Positions 1 to 7,323 of a stretch of 20,728 nucleotides of DNA are shown here, in pieces. Below the pieces are notes generated by a model. It searched no databases. It saw nothing but the letters and a program-made list of their open reading frames with translations, and was not told where the DNA came from. This stretch comes from DATKEU01 sp036493295 (GTDB taxonomy: Bacteria > Myxococcota_A > Polyangia > Fen-1088). The first letter of the stretch is position 1; each line of letters opens with the position of its first letter. The translations under genes and the position numbers were made by a program. The DNA lies in assembly GCA_036493295.1 (NCBI GenBank), contig DASXQB010000343.1, forward strand, positions 1 through 20,728, in the 5' to 3' direction.

Positions 1-393
1 TGGATGCTGTTGCGTCAGGGCGACTTCATGGACGCCGCCGCCGCCTTCGCCGATCTCGAACGCCGCGCGCCCGGCGATGCCATCGTCGAGGACGCCCTGT
101 TCTGGCGCGGGGTGGCCTTGGGCCGCGCTGGCCAGAAGCTGCAGGCACGCGCCGCCATTGCCAGCTTTGTCAGTCGATTCCCGCAGTCGGCGCGCGCCGG
201 CGAGGCCAGCGCTTCACTGGGTTGGCTGCTGGTCGAAGCCGGCGATCGGGTGGGCGCACGAGCGTTGTTCGAACGCGCCGCCCGCGATCGCTCCGACCGG
301 GTTCGAGCCAGCGCCCGCACCGGGCTGCAACAGATCGAAGCCGGCGAAGATGCGCCGGTCGACGGTCAAGGCCCCCCTGCTGCTAGCCGCTGA
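1..393 (+). CDS. TPR-repeat protein, C-terminal part (5' end outside window)
   Basis: The frame is open from base 1 to a TGA at 391-393, so this is most likely the 3' end of a longer gene; the ATG at 4-6 is probably internal. The visible 130 residues are helical and Ala-rich and fit two to three tetratricopeptide repeats, with patterns such as GDFMDAAAAFADLERRAPGD, then AGQKLQARAAIASFVSRFPQ and AGDRVGARALFERAARD. TPRs are protein-protein interaction scaffolds, so no enzyme activity is expected. The repeat style resembles the C-terminal TPR part of the anti-sigma protein at 11785-12786, so the missing N-terminus could be a similar regulator or a BamD/YbgF-like envelope protein; that is only a guess. 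Its last 11 bases overlap the end of the convergent gene on the minus strand. Confidence 0.7.
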   Translation, partial: WMLLRQGDFMDAAAAFADLERRAPGDAIVEDALFWRGVALGRAGQKLQARAAIASFVSRFPQSARAGEASASLGWLLVEAGDRVGARALFERAARDRSDRVRASARTGLQQIEAGEDAPVDGQGPPAASR

Positions 394-688
394 GACGAAT
401 CGTCACCACGTGCTCGAGCGAAACGGTGACCAGCGGCGCGCCGGGCGTCTCTTCGAACAGCATGCAATCTTTGGCCACGAATCGCGTTCGGCCCGTCAGA
501 TCGGTGCCGTCGCTGAGACGCAACGTGATCGTCTTACCGACCAGATCGCGCAGTTGCCGGTGAATCGTGTCGCCAGGTTTAATGGCCGTGTGTGCCCAAC
601 CCGCGGGATTCCTTCGCGGCCGACCGCGAAATTGTCCCGTCGACGGTGCTGGTCCGGCCGGGCGGGCGAAATTCCGACAGACGGCCAA
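383..688 (-). CDS. small Sm/Hfq-like beta-barrel protein
   Basis: This is a 101-residue ORF with a TTG start; the frame is closed by TAA 9 nt upstream, so TTG is the only usual start codon before the domain. The first ~40 residues are Arg/Pro/Gly-rich and look disordered. Residues ~45-100 form an alternating hydrophobic pattern: LRDLVGKTITLRLSDGTDL, then TGRTRFVAKDCMLFEE, then VTVSLEHVVTIRL. This matches the layout of an Sm fold: a short helix, Sm1 with a D/N-G turn and a following Gly, and a last strand comparable with the K-H-A-I-S-T-V region of Hfq. Sm-fold proteins often bind RNA as rings. The KH signature of true Hfq is not present, so it may be a distant Sm-like protein or an unrelated small barrel. 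Codon choice in the domain is natural for this genome. The start is uncertain because no well-spaced Shine-Dalgarno is seen. Confidence 0.5.
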   Translation of the reverse strand: MAVCRNFARPAGPAPSTGQFRGRPRRNPAGWAHTAIKPGDTIHRQLRDLVGKTITLRLSDGTDLTGRTRFVAKDCMLFEETPGAPLVTVSLEHVVTIRLSG

Positions 689-1055
689 CTCTTCATGTTA
701 GAGTGATGTAGGTAGCGTCGGGGGAGTCGGGGTTGGCGTGGGTTGGTGTATGCGCCCCGATGAATGCGAACCGTCTGGTGCGCGCTGCTCTTTTGTTTGC
801 GAATTAAGCCTTCGCTTTTTGGCGTTTGCGCGTTTGATTGGCGGCGAAAACGACGGCCGCAAAGAATTCGACGTTTGAATTTGAAGGCGGCTTCGTCATT
901 GCCACGTCTTTCGCGCAACGGTGAAGGCCACCCATTGGCCGGTCACCGAAGGCCTCGCCGTTGGCTGCAGCGGCGACCCGCGATCGGCAACGTCCGTGCG
1001 TCCGCGCTGAAGTCGGCGGGCAATCGGCCCCCACTTTAGAGAAGCAGGAACACGG
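689..1055. other. intergenic region upstream of the MBOAT operon
   Basis: This stretch has no convincing gene. It separates the divergent Sm-like gene and MBOAT operon, so it should carry promoters for both. A local AT-richer patch lies at about 789-900, with the short direct repeat GCGTTTG at 822-828 and 830-836. No clear -35/-10 pair of the sigma-70 type was found. A 31-codon minus-strand ORF (804-899) exists but has no support. The last bases (GAAGCAGGAACACGG) lead into the MBOAT start with an AGGA-like ribosome binding site. Confidence 0.5.
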
Positions 1056-2513
1056 ATGGTTTTTTCCAGTCAGATCTTTCTGTTCTACTTTCTGCCGCTG
1101 GTCCTCTGTCTTTACTACTTGCTGCCGTTCCGGGCCCGCACCGCGATGATCGCCCTGTCCAGCTATGTGTTCTACGGCTGGGCGAATCCGATCTGGGCGG
1201 TGATCATGTTCTTCGGGTCCAGCGTGGATTACTTCTGCGGGCTGGCCTTGGTTCGCTTCTCCGGGTTGCCTGATCAGGACGGCCTGCCGCCGATCATCGG
1301 ACCGGAGATCCCGCGCACCCGAAAGATGCGGATCGTCCTGGCGGTTTCAATCGTCACCAACATGGGTCTGCTGGCGGTGTTCAAGTACACCGGCTTCGCC
1401 GCGGAGAACGTCAATGCCCTCGGACGCGCACTGGGGCTGGGACACGATCTTGTGCCGGTCCTGCACCTGGTGCTGCCGGTGGGAATTTCTTTCTACACCT
1501 TCAAGGCGATGAGCTACGCCATCGACGTCTACCGCGGCGAAGCGCGCCCCATGCGCCGCTTTACCGACTACATGTGCTTCGAGGCGTTCTTCCCCGATCT
1601 GGTCGCCGGCCCGATCATTCGTTACGCCGCGCTGGAGCAGCAGATGCGCGAACGCCAGCACACCTGGGACAAGTTCGCCCGCGGCGTGGCCTTCTTCGCC
1701 TTCGGCATGGCCAAGAAGATCTTGCTGGCCAACCCGATGGGCCACATCGCCGACACCGCTTTCGCCGGCGGCTCGCTGCACGTCGGCGACGCCTGGTTCG
1801 GGATCTTCGGCTACGCGTTCCAAATCTACTTCGACTTTTCGGGCTATTCAGACATGGCAGTCGGGCTGGCGCTGATGATGGGCTTCGTCCTGATCCAGAA
1901 CTTCGATTCGCCGTACAAGGCCGACAACATCACCGACTTCTGGCGGCGCTGGCACATCAGCCTGTCGACCTGGCTGCGCGATTACCTGTACATCCCGCTG
2001 GGCGGCAACCGCAAAGGCCCGGCGCGCACGTACGTGAATTTGATGGCCGTCATGCTGCTGGGCGGGCTGTGGCACGGCGCCAGCTGGAACTTCATCATCT
2101 GGGGCCTCATTCACGGCGGCATGCTGGCCTTCGAACGCGCGCAGGGAAAAAACAGCCCCTACCGCCGTCTGCCGCATCCGGTGCGCGTGGGCATCACGTT
2201 CATCGTCGTCTGTCTGTCGTGGGTCTTCTTTCGCGCCAAGACGCTGGGACAGTCGCTGGTCTATTTCAAATCGATGCTGGGCCTGGCCACGGTGACCTCA
2301 GCGGCCGACAGCGTGGCCGGCGCGATGTACACGCCGTACCACGGCGCGATGTTCGTGCTTTGCGCCATCACTGTGTGGGGCATGCCGAACACCTGGGCCT
2401 TCACCAACAAGCTGTCCGTCGGGCGCTCTGTCGGTGGCATGGCCTTGCTGGCGCTGGCGATCTTGATGATGTGGACGCAAACAGTTAACCCGTTCCTGTA
2501 TTTCCAGTTCTAA
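1056..2513 (+). CDS. MBOAT-family membrane O-acyltransferase (AlgI type)
   Basis: A 485-residue polytopic inner-membrane protein, full length for the AlgI/DltB-like MBOAT family (usually 470-520). The N-terminus MVFSSQIFLFYFLPLVL and the FYGWANP segment are typical of AlgI. The two conserved histidines are present: His300 in RRWHISLSTWLRDYLYIPLG and His340 in GGLWHGASWNFIIWG. Known members move an acyl (commonly acetyl) group from a cytoplasmic donor across the membrane and hand it to periplasmic SGNH partners. The next gene is an AlgJ-like SGNH protein and a second SGNH protein lies in the same operon, which supports O-acylation of a surface or periplasmic glycan. It is the first gene of an eight-gene co-directional run. 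The polymer being modified cannot be named: no alginate polymerase or export genes are seen. The family call is secure; acetyl as the acyl group is inferred. Confidence 0.93.
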   Translation: MVFSSQIFLFYFLPLVLCLYYLLPFRARTAMIALSSYVFYGWANPIWAVIMFFGSSVDYFCGLALVRFSGLPDQDGLPPIIGPEIPRTRKMRIVLAVSIVTNMGLLAVFKYTGFAAENVNALGRALGLGHDLVPVLHLVLPVGISFYTFKAMSYAIDVYRGEARPMRRFTDYMCFEAFFPDLVAGPIIRYAALEQQMRERQHTWDKFARGVAFFAFGMAKKILLANPMGHIADTAFAGGSLHVGDAWFGIFGYAFQIYFDFSGYSDMAVGLALMMGFVLIQNFDSPYKADNITDFWRRWHISLSTWLRDYLYIPLGGNRKGPARTYVNLMAVMLLGGLWHGASWNFIIWGLIHGGMLAFERAQGKNSPYRRLPHPVRVGITFIVVCLSWVFFRAKTLGQSLVYFKSMLGLATVTSAADSVAGAMYTPYHGAMFVLCAITVWGMPNTWAFTNKLSVGRSVGGMALLALAILMMWTQTVNPFLYFQF

Positions 2514-2537
2514 AATCGTTTGACCATTTTCACCGCC

Positions 2538-3908
2538 ATGCAACCACTTGCCAACATGAGCCGAGCGACCGCCGCCGCCGCTGCCCCCGCACCGACGGTA
2601 AAACCCGCGCAGACGTCAGGTCGCGGCGGGCCGACCGATCCGTCTCACGATGAGAATCTGCGCCGCGGCATCATCCATACCGACGTCTCGCGCGGGATGG
2701 CCATCGCCATCACGTCGTTCTTCTTGCTGCTCATCTTCGCCGTCCCGGTCAGCCAGGCGGTGATGGAGAAAGCGCGCGGCGAAGAGACGATGCTGCTGGA
2801 TATTTTTCACCGCGCGCCCACCCGCGACAACCTGAAGCAATTCGAAGACGATCTGGACAAGGCGTCGTACGTCAAAGACGCCGTGCAGCCGCGCATGCAA
2901 GCGCTGCTGACCGGCCTTGGCCGCGTCGGCAACAAGAAGGCGGTCGTCGGCCACGGCGGCTGGCTGTACTACAAACCCGGCATCACCTACCTGGGCGGGC
3001 CGGCGTTTTTGGACCCGAACATCCTCGAGGTGCGCATCAAAGCGTCGCTGGACGCCGGCGAGCCGGCCGGCCATCCCGATCCGCGCCCGGCGATCTTCGC
3101 CTTCGCCGACGCGCTCGGCAAACGAGGCATCAAGCTGATCCTGTTTCCGGTGCCGGACAAGGCGATGCTGCAGCCGTCGCAATTGCACGGCCGCGGCGAT
3201 CCGACCCGGCCGCTGCCGGTGCCGCACAACCCCGGCTGGGCGCCGTTCGCGGCCGAGATGCGCGGGCGCGGCATCGCCGTTTTTGATCCGGCGCCGCCAA
3301 TGCTGCTGCCGGATGAGCCGCCGCGCTTTCTGGTCCAGGACACGCACTGGACGCCCGAGTGGATGGACAGCGTGGCCCGCCAGTTGGCCCATTTCGTCAG
3401 GGAGACGGCGGCGCTGACGACGATGACAGGTCAGACTTCAGCGGCCACGCGCAAGGCGGTGGCGATGCCGATCGAACGCGTGGGGGACATCGTGGACATG
3501 CTGAAGCTCCCCGAAGGGCAGACCATCTTCGCGCCGCAACGGATCACCGTACAGCAGGTGCAAGAAGCCAACGGCACGCCGTGGGAGCCGAACCCAAAAG
3601 CCGATGTCTTGCTGCTGGGCGACAGCTTCACCAACGTTTTTTCGCTGGATTCCATGGGCTGGGGCGAAGCGGCGGGTTTTGGGCCGCATCTGTCGCTGGC
3701 TCTCGGCCGCGATCTGGACGTGCTCGCGCAAAACGATTCGGGCGCCTTCGCCACCCGACAAGCGCTGGCCCGCGACCTCGCCGGCGAGGATCGTCTGGCC
3801 GGCAAGAAGGTGGTCATCTGGGAGTTCGCCTCGCGCGAGCTGGCGGTGGGCGACTGGAAACCGATCGACTGGGACGCCGCCCTGGCCGCGGCGGCGGGGG
3901 CGCACTGA
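2538..3908 (+). CDS. AlgJ/AlgX-type SGNH acyltransferase, single-pass membrane protein
   Basis: From the first ATG the protein has 456 residues; a TTG at 2520 and an ATG at 2556 are alternatives, and none has a clear Shine-Dalgarno. A ~50-residue Ala/Pro-rich cytoplasmic segment is followed by one membrane helix at ~54-76 (MAIAITSFFLLLIFAVPVSQ), which places the rest in the periplasm. The AlgX/AlgJ catalytic signature is present: Asp268 and His270 in QDTHWTPEWMD, and the nucleophile Ser363 in LLLGDSFTNVFS. A WLYYKPG segment near 145 is also usual in the family. By analogy with AlgJ/AlgX it takes acyl groups delivered by the MBOAT and esterifies a periplasmic sugar. It starts about 24 nt after the MBOAT stop and ends 1 nt before the next gene, so co-expression is very likely. 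Family call firm; substrate unknown. Confidence 0.9.
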   Translation: MQPLANMSRATAAAAAPAPTVKPAQTSGRGGPTDPSHDENLRRGIIHTDVSRGMAIAITSFFLLLIFAVPVSQAVMEKARGEETMLLDIFHRAPTRDNLKQFEDDLDKASYVKDAVQPRMQALLTGLGRVGNKKAVVGHGGWLYYKPGITYLGGPAFLDPNILEVRIKASLDAGEPAGHPDPRPAIFAFADALGKRGIKLILFPVPDKAMLQPSQLHGRGDPTRPLPVPHNPGWAPFAAEMRGRGIAVFDPAPPMLLPDEPPRFLVQDTHWTPEWMDSVARQLAHFVRETAALTTMTGQTSAATRKAVAMPIERVGDIVDMLKLPEGQTIFAPQRITVQQVQEANGTPWEPNPKADVLLLGDSFTNVFSLDSMGWGEAAGFGPHLSLALGRDLDVLAQNDSGAFATRQALARDLAGEDRLAGKKVVIWEFASRELAVGDWKPIDWDAALAAAAGAH

Positions 3909-3909
3909 C

Positions 3910-4941
3910 GTGACAGCCGAGGCCCGCGACGCTCGCGCCCCCACCGACGACGACCAGCGCGCCAGTGGGCGCGGCCGGCTGGCGCTGGTGACGGGCGCGG
4001 CTGGCGTGATGGGCGCGCGGTTGGTGCGTGGTCTTCTCGACGCCGGCTGGGCGGTGCGCGCGCTGGTGCTGCCGGGCGATCCGCTACGCACGCGCCTTAC
4101 CGGCCTGGGTTGTGACCTGCGCGAGGGCGACGTCAGCGATCGCGAATCGCTGCGCGGCGCCTGCGACGGCGTGGACACCGTGTTTCATTTGGCGGCGGTG
4201 ATCATCTCGCCCGATCCGTCGGTGTTCCAGCGGGTAAACCGCAACGGCACCGCCCACCTGGTGCGCGAGGCGTCGGCGGCGCGCGTACGCCATTTCATCT
4301 ACGTCTCGTCGGCGTCGGTGGTCTACCCGCGCCGCACGCTGTACGCCGAATCAAAGCTGCAGGCTGAAAAGCTGGTCACCGACGAACACGCCTTCGCCCA
4401 CACCATCGTGCGCCCGACGCTGGTCTACGAAGAAAACGGCGGCCAGGAGTTCTTGATGTTCCTCGATTACCTGCGACGTTTTCCGGTGGTGCCGTTCATC
4501 GGCGATGGGCGCGCGCTCAAACGCCCGGTGCTGGCCGCTGATATCGTCGATGGCCTCTTGCGCCTGGCCGGCAACGCGCGCGCCTTCGGCAAGACGTACA
4601 ACTTCAGCGGCGGCGAAGCGATCAGCATCGGCGCGCTGGCGCATCTCATGTTGCAACACCACGGCGGCGATCGGCGCTTCGTGCATCTGCCGGTGTGGTT
4701 CTGTCGATTGGCGGCGCGCCTGATGGCCCTGGTGATGGCCAAGCCGCCGTTGACCAGCAACGCCATCGCCGGCGTGGTCAACGACGCCAACCTCGATCCC
4801 ACCGAAGCGACGCACGATCTCGGCTATCGGCCGCTGGGCGTCCACGAGGGGTTTTCTCGCTGTTTTTCCCCAGTAACCGCTCCAAGCATGATTCCGGGCG
4901 GGTCGGTTCAACTGTCAGCGCAAGAAGGGAACGGGAGATGA
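3910..4941 (+). CDS. NAD(P)-dependent SDR epimerase/dehydratase
   Basis: An extended short-chain dehydrogenase of 343 residues starting at a GTG 1 nt after the upstream stop. The same frame stays open upstream inside the SGNH gene, but the coding signal of the SDR begins here. The Rossmann nucleotide loop is T28-G-A-A-G-V-M-G35 (TGxxGxxG, usual for extended SDRs). The active site has the VSSASVVY serine segment and Tyr145-x3-Lys149 (YAESK). The C-terminal half has the pattern of NAD-dependent nucleotide-sugar epimerases and 3-beta-HSD-like enzymes (GDGRALKRPV, then AADIVDGLLRLA, then YNFSGGEAIS). It probably acts on a nucleotide sugar in the cytoplasm as part of the glycan operon, but a sterol- or lipid-type substrate cannot be excluded. 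A ~25-residue Ser/Pro/Gly tail after the usual end of the fold is extra. Its stop overlaps the next start (ATGA). Confidence 0.87.
   Translation: MTAEARDARAPTDDDQRASGRGRLALVTGAAGVMGARLVRGLLDAGWAVRALVLPGDPLRTRLTGLGCDLREGDVSDRESLRGACDGVDTVFHLAAVIISPDPSVFQRVNRNGTAHLVREASAARVRHFIYVSSASVVYPRRTLYAESKLQAEKLVTDEHAFAHTIVRPTLVYEENGGQEFLMFLDYLRRFPVVPFIGDGRALKRPVLAADIVDGLLRLAGNARAFGKTYNFSGGEAISIGALAHLMLQHHGGDRRFVHLPVWFCRLAARLMALVMAKPPLTSNAIAGVVNDANLDPTEATHDLGYRPLGVHEGFSRCFSPVTAPSMIPGGSVQLSAQEGNGR
4924..4930 (+). promoter_or_regulatory. ribosome binding site of the PD40 lipoprotein gene
   Basis: GAAGGGA lies 7 nt before the ATG at 4938, inside the end of the SDR gene. It fixes the start of the lipoprotein at the ATGA overlap rather than at an upstream codon in the same open frame. 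Confidence 0.7.
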
Positions 4942-6209
4942 CAACAAACGAACAAACGAAATCGCACGCTGGGGCCGGCCGCCGGTCTTCGCGCGCGCTG
5001 TTGGGAACGCTGCTGCTGGCTTCGCTGGTGGCAATGGGCTGCGCCAGCATGGGCGGCGCCGCGCCCACCGGCAGCAGCGACAAACCGTCGGCCGCCGACG
5101 AAGAGAACATGACCAAGATGGGCGAGCGGGTGAAGGGGACCATCGTCTGGTCCAGCTCGCGCAACGGCAACCACGACCTGTTCGTGATGAACACCGACGG
5201 CTCGGACGTCAAGTCGATCACCTCGGGCGACCAGGTCGATTGGTTCCCCCGGTTTTCGCCGGACGGATCGAAGATCCTGTTCTGTCGCAGCAAGAAGGGT
5301 TGGGTCAGCGAGCGCGACGCCAACGACAGCGACAAGTGGGATCTCTACACCGTCAAGCCCGACGGCAGCGACATCACCAAGGTGGTCGAGAACGCCAGCT
5401 GGGGCAGCTTCATCGGGGCCAACGAGATCGTCTTCGTACGCGGAACGAAGATCTTCAAGACCAAGCTCGGCTCGGACAAGGAAACCGAGTTGATGGACAG
5501 CGCCGGCGTCTCCGACCTGGACGGCGCGGTGTTGCAGCAGCCCGAGATGTCCCACGACGGCAAGTACATCGCCATCACCTTGCGCGGGTCCAAGCGCGAG
5601 ACCGGCATCTGGGACATCAAGAAGAAGACCTGGACCAAGACCGGCCTCGGCTGTCAGGTCAACTGGACGCCAGACGGCAGCTCGATCTTCTGGATGAATC
5701 CCACTGGCAACGGCGGCAGCGAGGTCTTCCGCATGCCGATGAAGAACGGCAAGCCGGTCAAGGAATTCTCCGACGATGAGCTGCGCTTCATGGACATGCC
5801 TGGCCGCCGATCGCATGAGTATTTTCCGCAGTTTTCTACCGACGGAAAATTCTTGGTCTGGGGCATCACCCAGCGCGGACATGACCACGACATCGCCGAC
5901 TACGAGATCTACCTGTGGGAGGTGGGCACGCCCTTCGAAACGGCGGCGCGCTTGACCTACCACTCGGGTAACGATCGCTGGCCCGACATCTTCATCCCGT
6001 CGGCGGTGGCGCAAAAGTCTGGCAACGAGGAAAAGGCCGCTCCGGAAGAGGCGCCAGCCGGGGGCAAGGACGAGGTGGCGACCAACACCACAACCGCTGC
6101 CAAGGACGACGACGCCGCCGATTCCAAGCCGGCCGACGCGCCCAAGAAAAAATCCAAAGCGAAGAAATCGAAGAAGACCAGCAGCCGGAAGACCCACGAC
6201 AAATCGTAA
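4938..6209 (+). CDS. TolB/PD40-type beta-propeller lipoprotein with lysine-rich tail
   Basis: A 423-residue predicted lipoprotein. The start at 4938 is supported by a good ribosome binding site and gives an N-terminus with Arg15/Arg16/Arg19, a hydrophobic stretch and a lipobox-like LVAMGC with Cys35 as the lipidated residue. The mature part holds WD40-like PD40 repeats as in TolB: IVWSSSRNGNHDLFVMNTDG, FPRFSPDGSKILF, DLYTVKPDGSD, QVNWTPDGSSIFWM and FPQFSTDGKFLVW. These build a propeller that binds proteins or ligands; no catalytic site is visible. After ~360 the chain turns into an Ala/Glu/Asp linker and ends in a very basic tail (KKKSKAKKSKKTSSRK), unusual for a periplasmic lipoprotein and possibly an electrostatic contact to peptidoglycan or an anionic glycan. 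It sits between two SDR genes and overlaps both, so it belongs to the pathway. Function unknown. Confidence 0.85.
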   Translation: MTTNEQTKSHAGAGRRSSRALLGTLLLASLVAMGCASMGGAAPTGSSDKPSAADEENMTKMGERVKGTIVWSSSRNGNHDLFVMNTDGSDVKSITSGDQVDWFPRFSPDGSKILFCRSKKGWVSERDANDSDKWDLYTVKPDGSDITKVVENASWGSFIGANEIVFVRGTKIFKTKLGSDKETELMDSAGVSDLDGAVLQQPEMSHDGKYIAITLRGSKRETGIWDIKKKTWTKTGLGCQVNWTPDGSSIFWMNPTGNGGSEVFRMPMKNGKPVKEFSDDELRFMDMPGRRSHEYFPQFSTDGKFLVWGITQRGHDHDIADYEIYLWEVGTPFETAARLTYHSGNDRWPDIFIPSAVAQKSGNEEKAAPEEAPAGGKDEVATNTTTAAKDDDAADSKPADAPKKKSKAKKSKKTSSRKTHDKS

Positions 6210-7297
6210 TGCCAGCGCAGCGAATCGCAGTCCTGGGCGCCGGTGGATTTCTGGGCTCGCACATCGTGCCGGCCCTGCGGGCCTCGCTTGGCTGCGAGAT
6301 CGAGGCCGTGGACATCAACCTTGGCAAGCTGGCGGACGACGATGCGGGTGTTCACCGCGTCGCCGCCCGTCTGGACGCGCCGGGGTTGATCGACGCCGTC
6401 ACGGCGCGCTGTCCGACGGTGATCTCGCTGACGGCGCTGTGTAACCCGGCGCTCTACAGCACCAAACCGCTGGACGTCATCGACGCCAACTACACCGAAC
6501 TTGTACCCCTGGTGAAGGCGTGCGCCGCGCGCGGCAACCGATTGATTCATTTTTCCACCTGCGAGGTGTACGGACGGCTGGCCCTGGACGCGCAGGGCCG
6601 GCCGATGGACGTTATGAACGAAGACGCCTCGGGTTTTTTCCTGGGGCCGGTGCACCGCGAGCGCTGGACCTACGCCTGCGCGAAGCAACTTCTGGAACGA
6701 ATGATCTTCGCTCACGGCCAGCACGGCGATCTGGCGTTCACCATCATTCGCCCGTTCAACGTCATCGGCCCGCGGATGGATTTTCTTCCCGGCATCGACG
6801 GCGAAGGCGTGCCGCGGGTGCTGGCGTCGTTCATGAACGCGCTTCTGCGCGGCCAGCCGCTGCCCTTGGTCGACGGCGGGCAACAGCGGCGAACGTTCAT
6901 TTCGGTGCATGACTTCGTCGACGCGGTGGTGCGGGTGGTGGAACGGCCCAGCGTCTGTCGCGGCGAGATCCTGAATCTGGGCAACCCGGACAACGACCTC
7001 ACCATCCGCGCGCTGGGCGAAGAAATGGCCCGTGCCTTCGTCGCCGCGGAAGGCGGCCCGCCGCCGCGGTTCGAGACCGTCACCGCGGCCGCGCTTTACG
7101 GCGCCGGCTATGACGACACCTCCGAACGCATCCCGGACATCGGCAAGGCGCGCCGGCTTTTAAGCTGGAACCCGCAGACGCCGCTGCCCGCGATGCTGCC
7201 GGAGATCATCAGCGACTACGTGGCCCGCTACCGTTCGCTGCTGGACAACGAAGCCGCCGCGGTCGCGACGACCGCTCGCAAGGCCAGCGGCGCCTGA
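6209..7297 (+). CDS. ArnA dehydrogenase-like SDR (predicted UDP-sugar decarboxylase/epimerase)
   Basis: A 362-residue extended SDR whose ATG shares one base with the upstream stop (TAATG). The Rossmann loop is GAGGFLGSH. The best match from memory is the C-terminal decarboxylase domain of ArnA: FFLGPVHRERWTYACAKQLL, then RPFNVIGPRMD, then LVDGGQQRRTFISVHDFVDA, and LYGAGYDDTSERIPDIGKA, which parallels the ArnA segment containing Arg619. Here the catalytic set reads Thr117, Cys118, Glu119, Tyr155, Lys159 and Arg307. In ArnA the residue before the Glu is Ser433, so Cys118 is a substitution at a site reported to matter for decarboxylation. Known ArnA oxidises and decarboxylates UDP-glucuronate to a UDP-4-keto-pentose. 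No formyltransferase domain is fused. The substrate may therefore be UDP-GlcA or another UDP-sugar. The downstream GT2 fits use of the product for glycan or lipid glycosylation. Confidence 0.87.
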   Translation: MPAQRIAVLGAGGFLGSHIVPALRASLGCEIEAVDINLGKLADDDAGVHRVAARLDAPGLIDAVTARCPTVISLTALCNPALYSTKPLDVIDANYTELVPLVKACAARGNRLIHFSTCEVYGRLALDAQGRPMDVMNEDASGFFLGPVHRERWTYACAKQLLERMIFAHGQHGDLAFTIIRPFNVIGPRMDFLPGIDGEGVPRVLASFMNALLRGQPLPLVDGGQQRRTFISVHDFVDAVVRVVERPSVCRGEILNLGNPDNDLTIRALGEEMARAFVAAEGGPPPRFETVTAAALYGAGYDDTSERIPDIGKARRLLSWNPQTPLPAMLPEIISDYVARYRSLLDNEAAAVATTARKASGA

Positions 7298-7323
7298 CCA
7301 CGGACGGCGACGAAGATTCGGGC

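Noticed and set aside
806..820. Mini-hairpin AAGC-CTTC-GCTT followed by three more T, resembling a terminator.
   Set aside because: The stem has only 4 bp and there is no plus-strand gene ending nearby.
804..899. A 31-codon minus-strand ORF in the gap before the MBOAT operon, ending in a basic stretch (QTRKRQKAKA).
   Set aside because: No convincing ribosome binding site, no recognisable family, and short ORFs of this size are expected by chance. Conservation would be needed.
2616..3392. A 258-codon minus-strand frame opposite the AlgJ-like gene.
   Set aside because: It is antisense to a gene with intact catalytic motifs and is rich in Arg/Gln/His without any domain pattern.
3604..3909. Upstream extension of the SDR frame into the end of the AlgJ-like gene.
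   Set aside because: The region is coding in another frame with the conserved GDSF motif. The SDR fold begins after the GTG at 3910.
4908..6197. A 429-codon minus-strand frame opposite the PD40 lipoprotein.
   Set aside because: The plus-strand gene has a signal, ribosome binding site and PD40 repeats. The antisense frame shows only mirrored codon bias.
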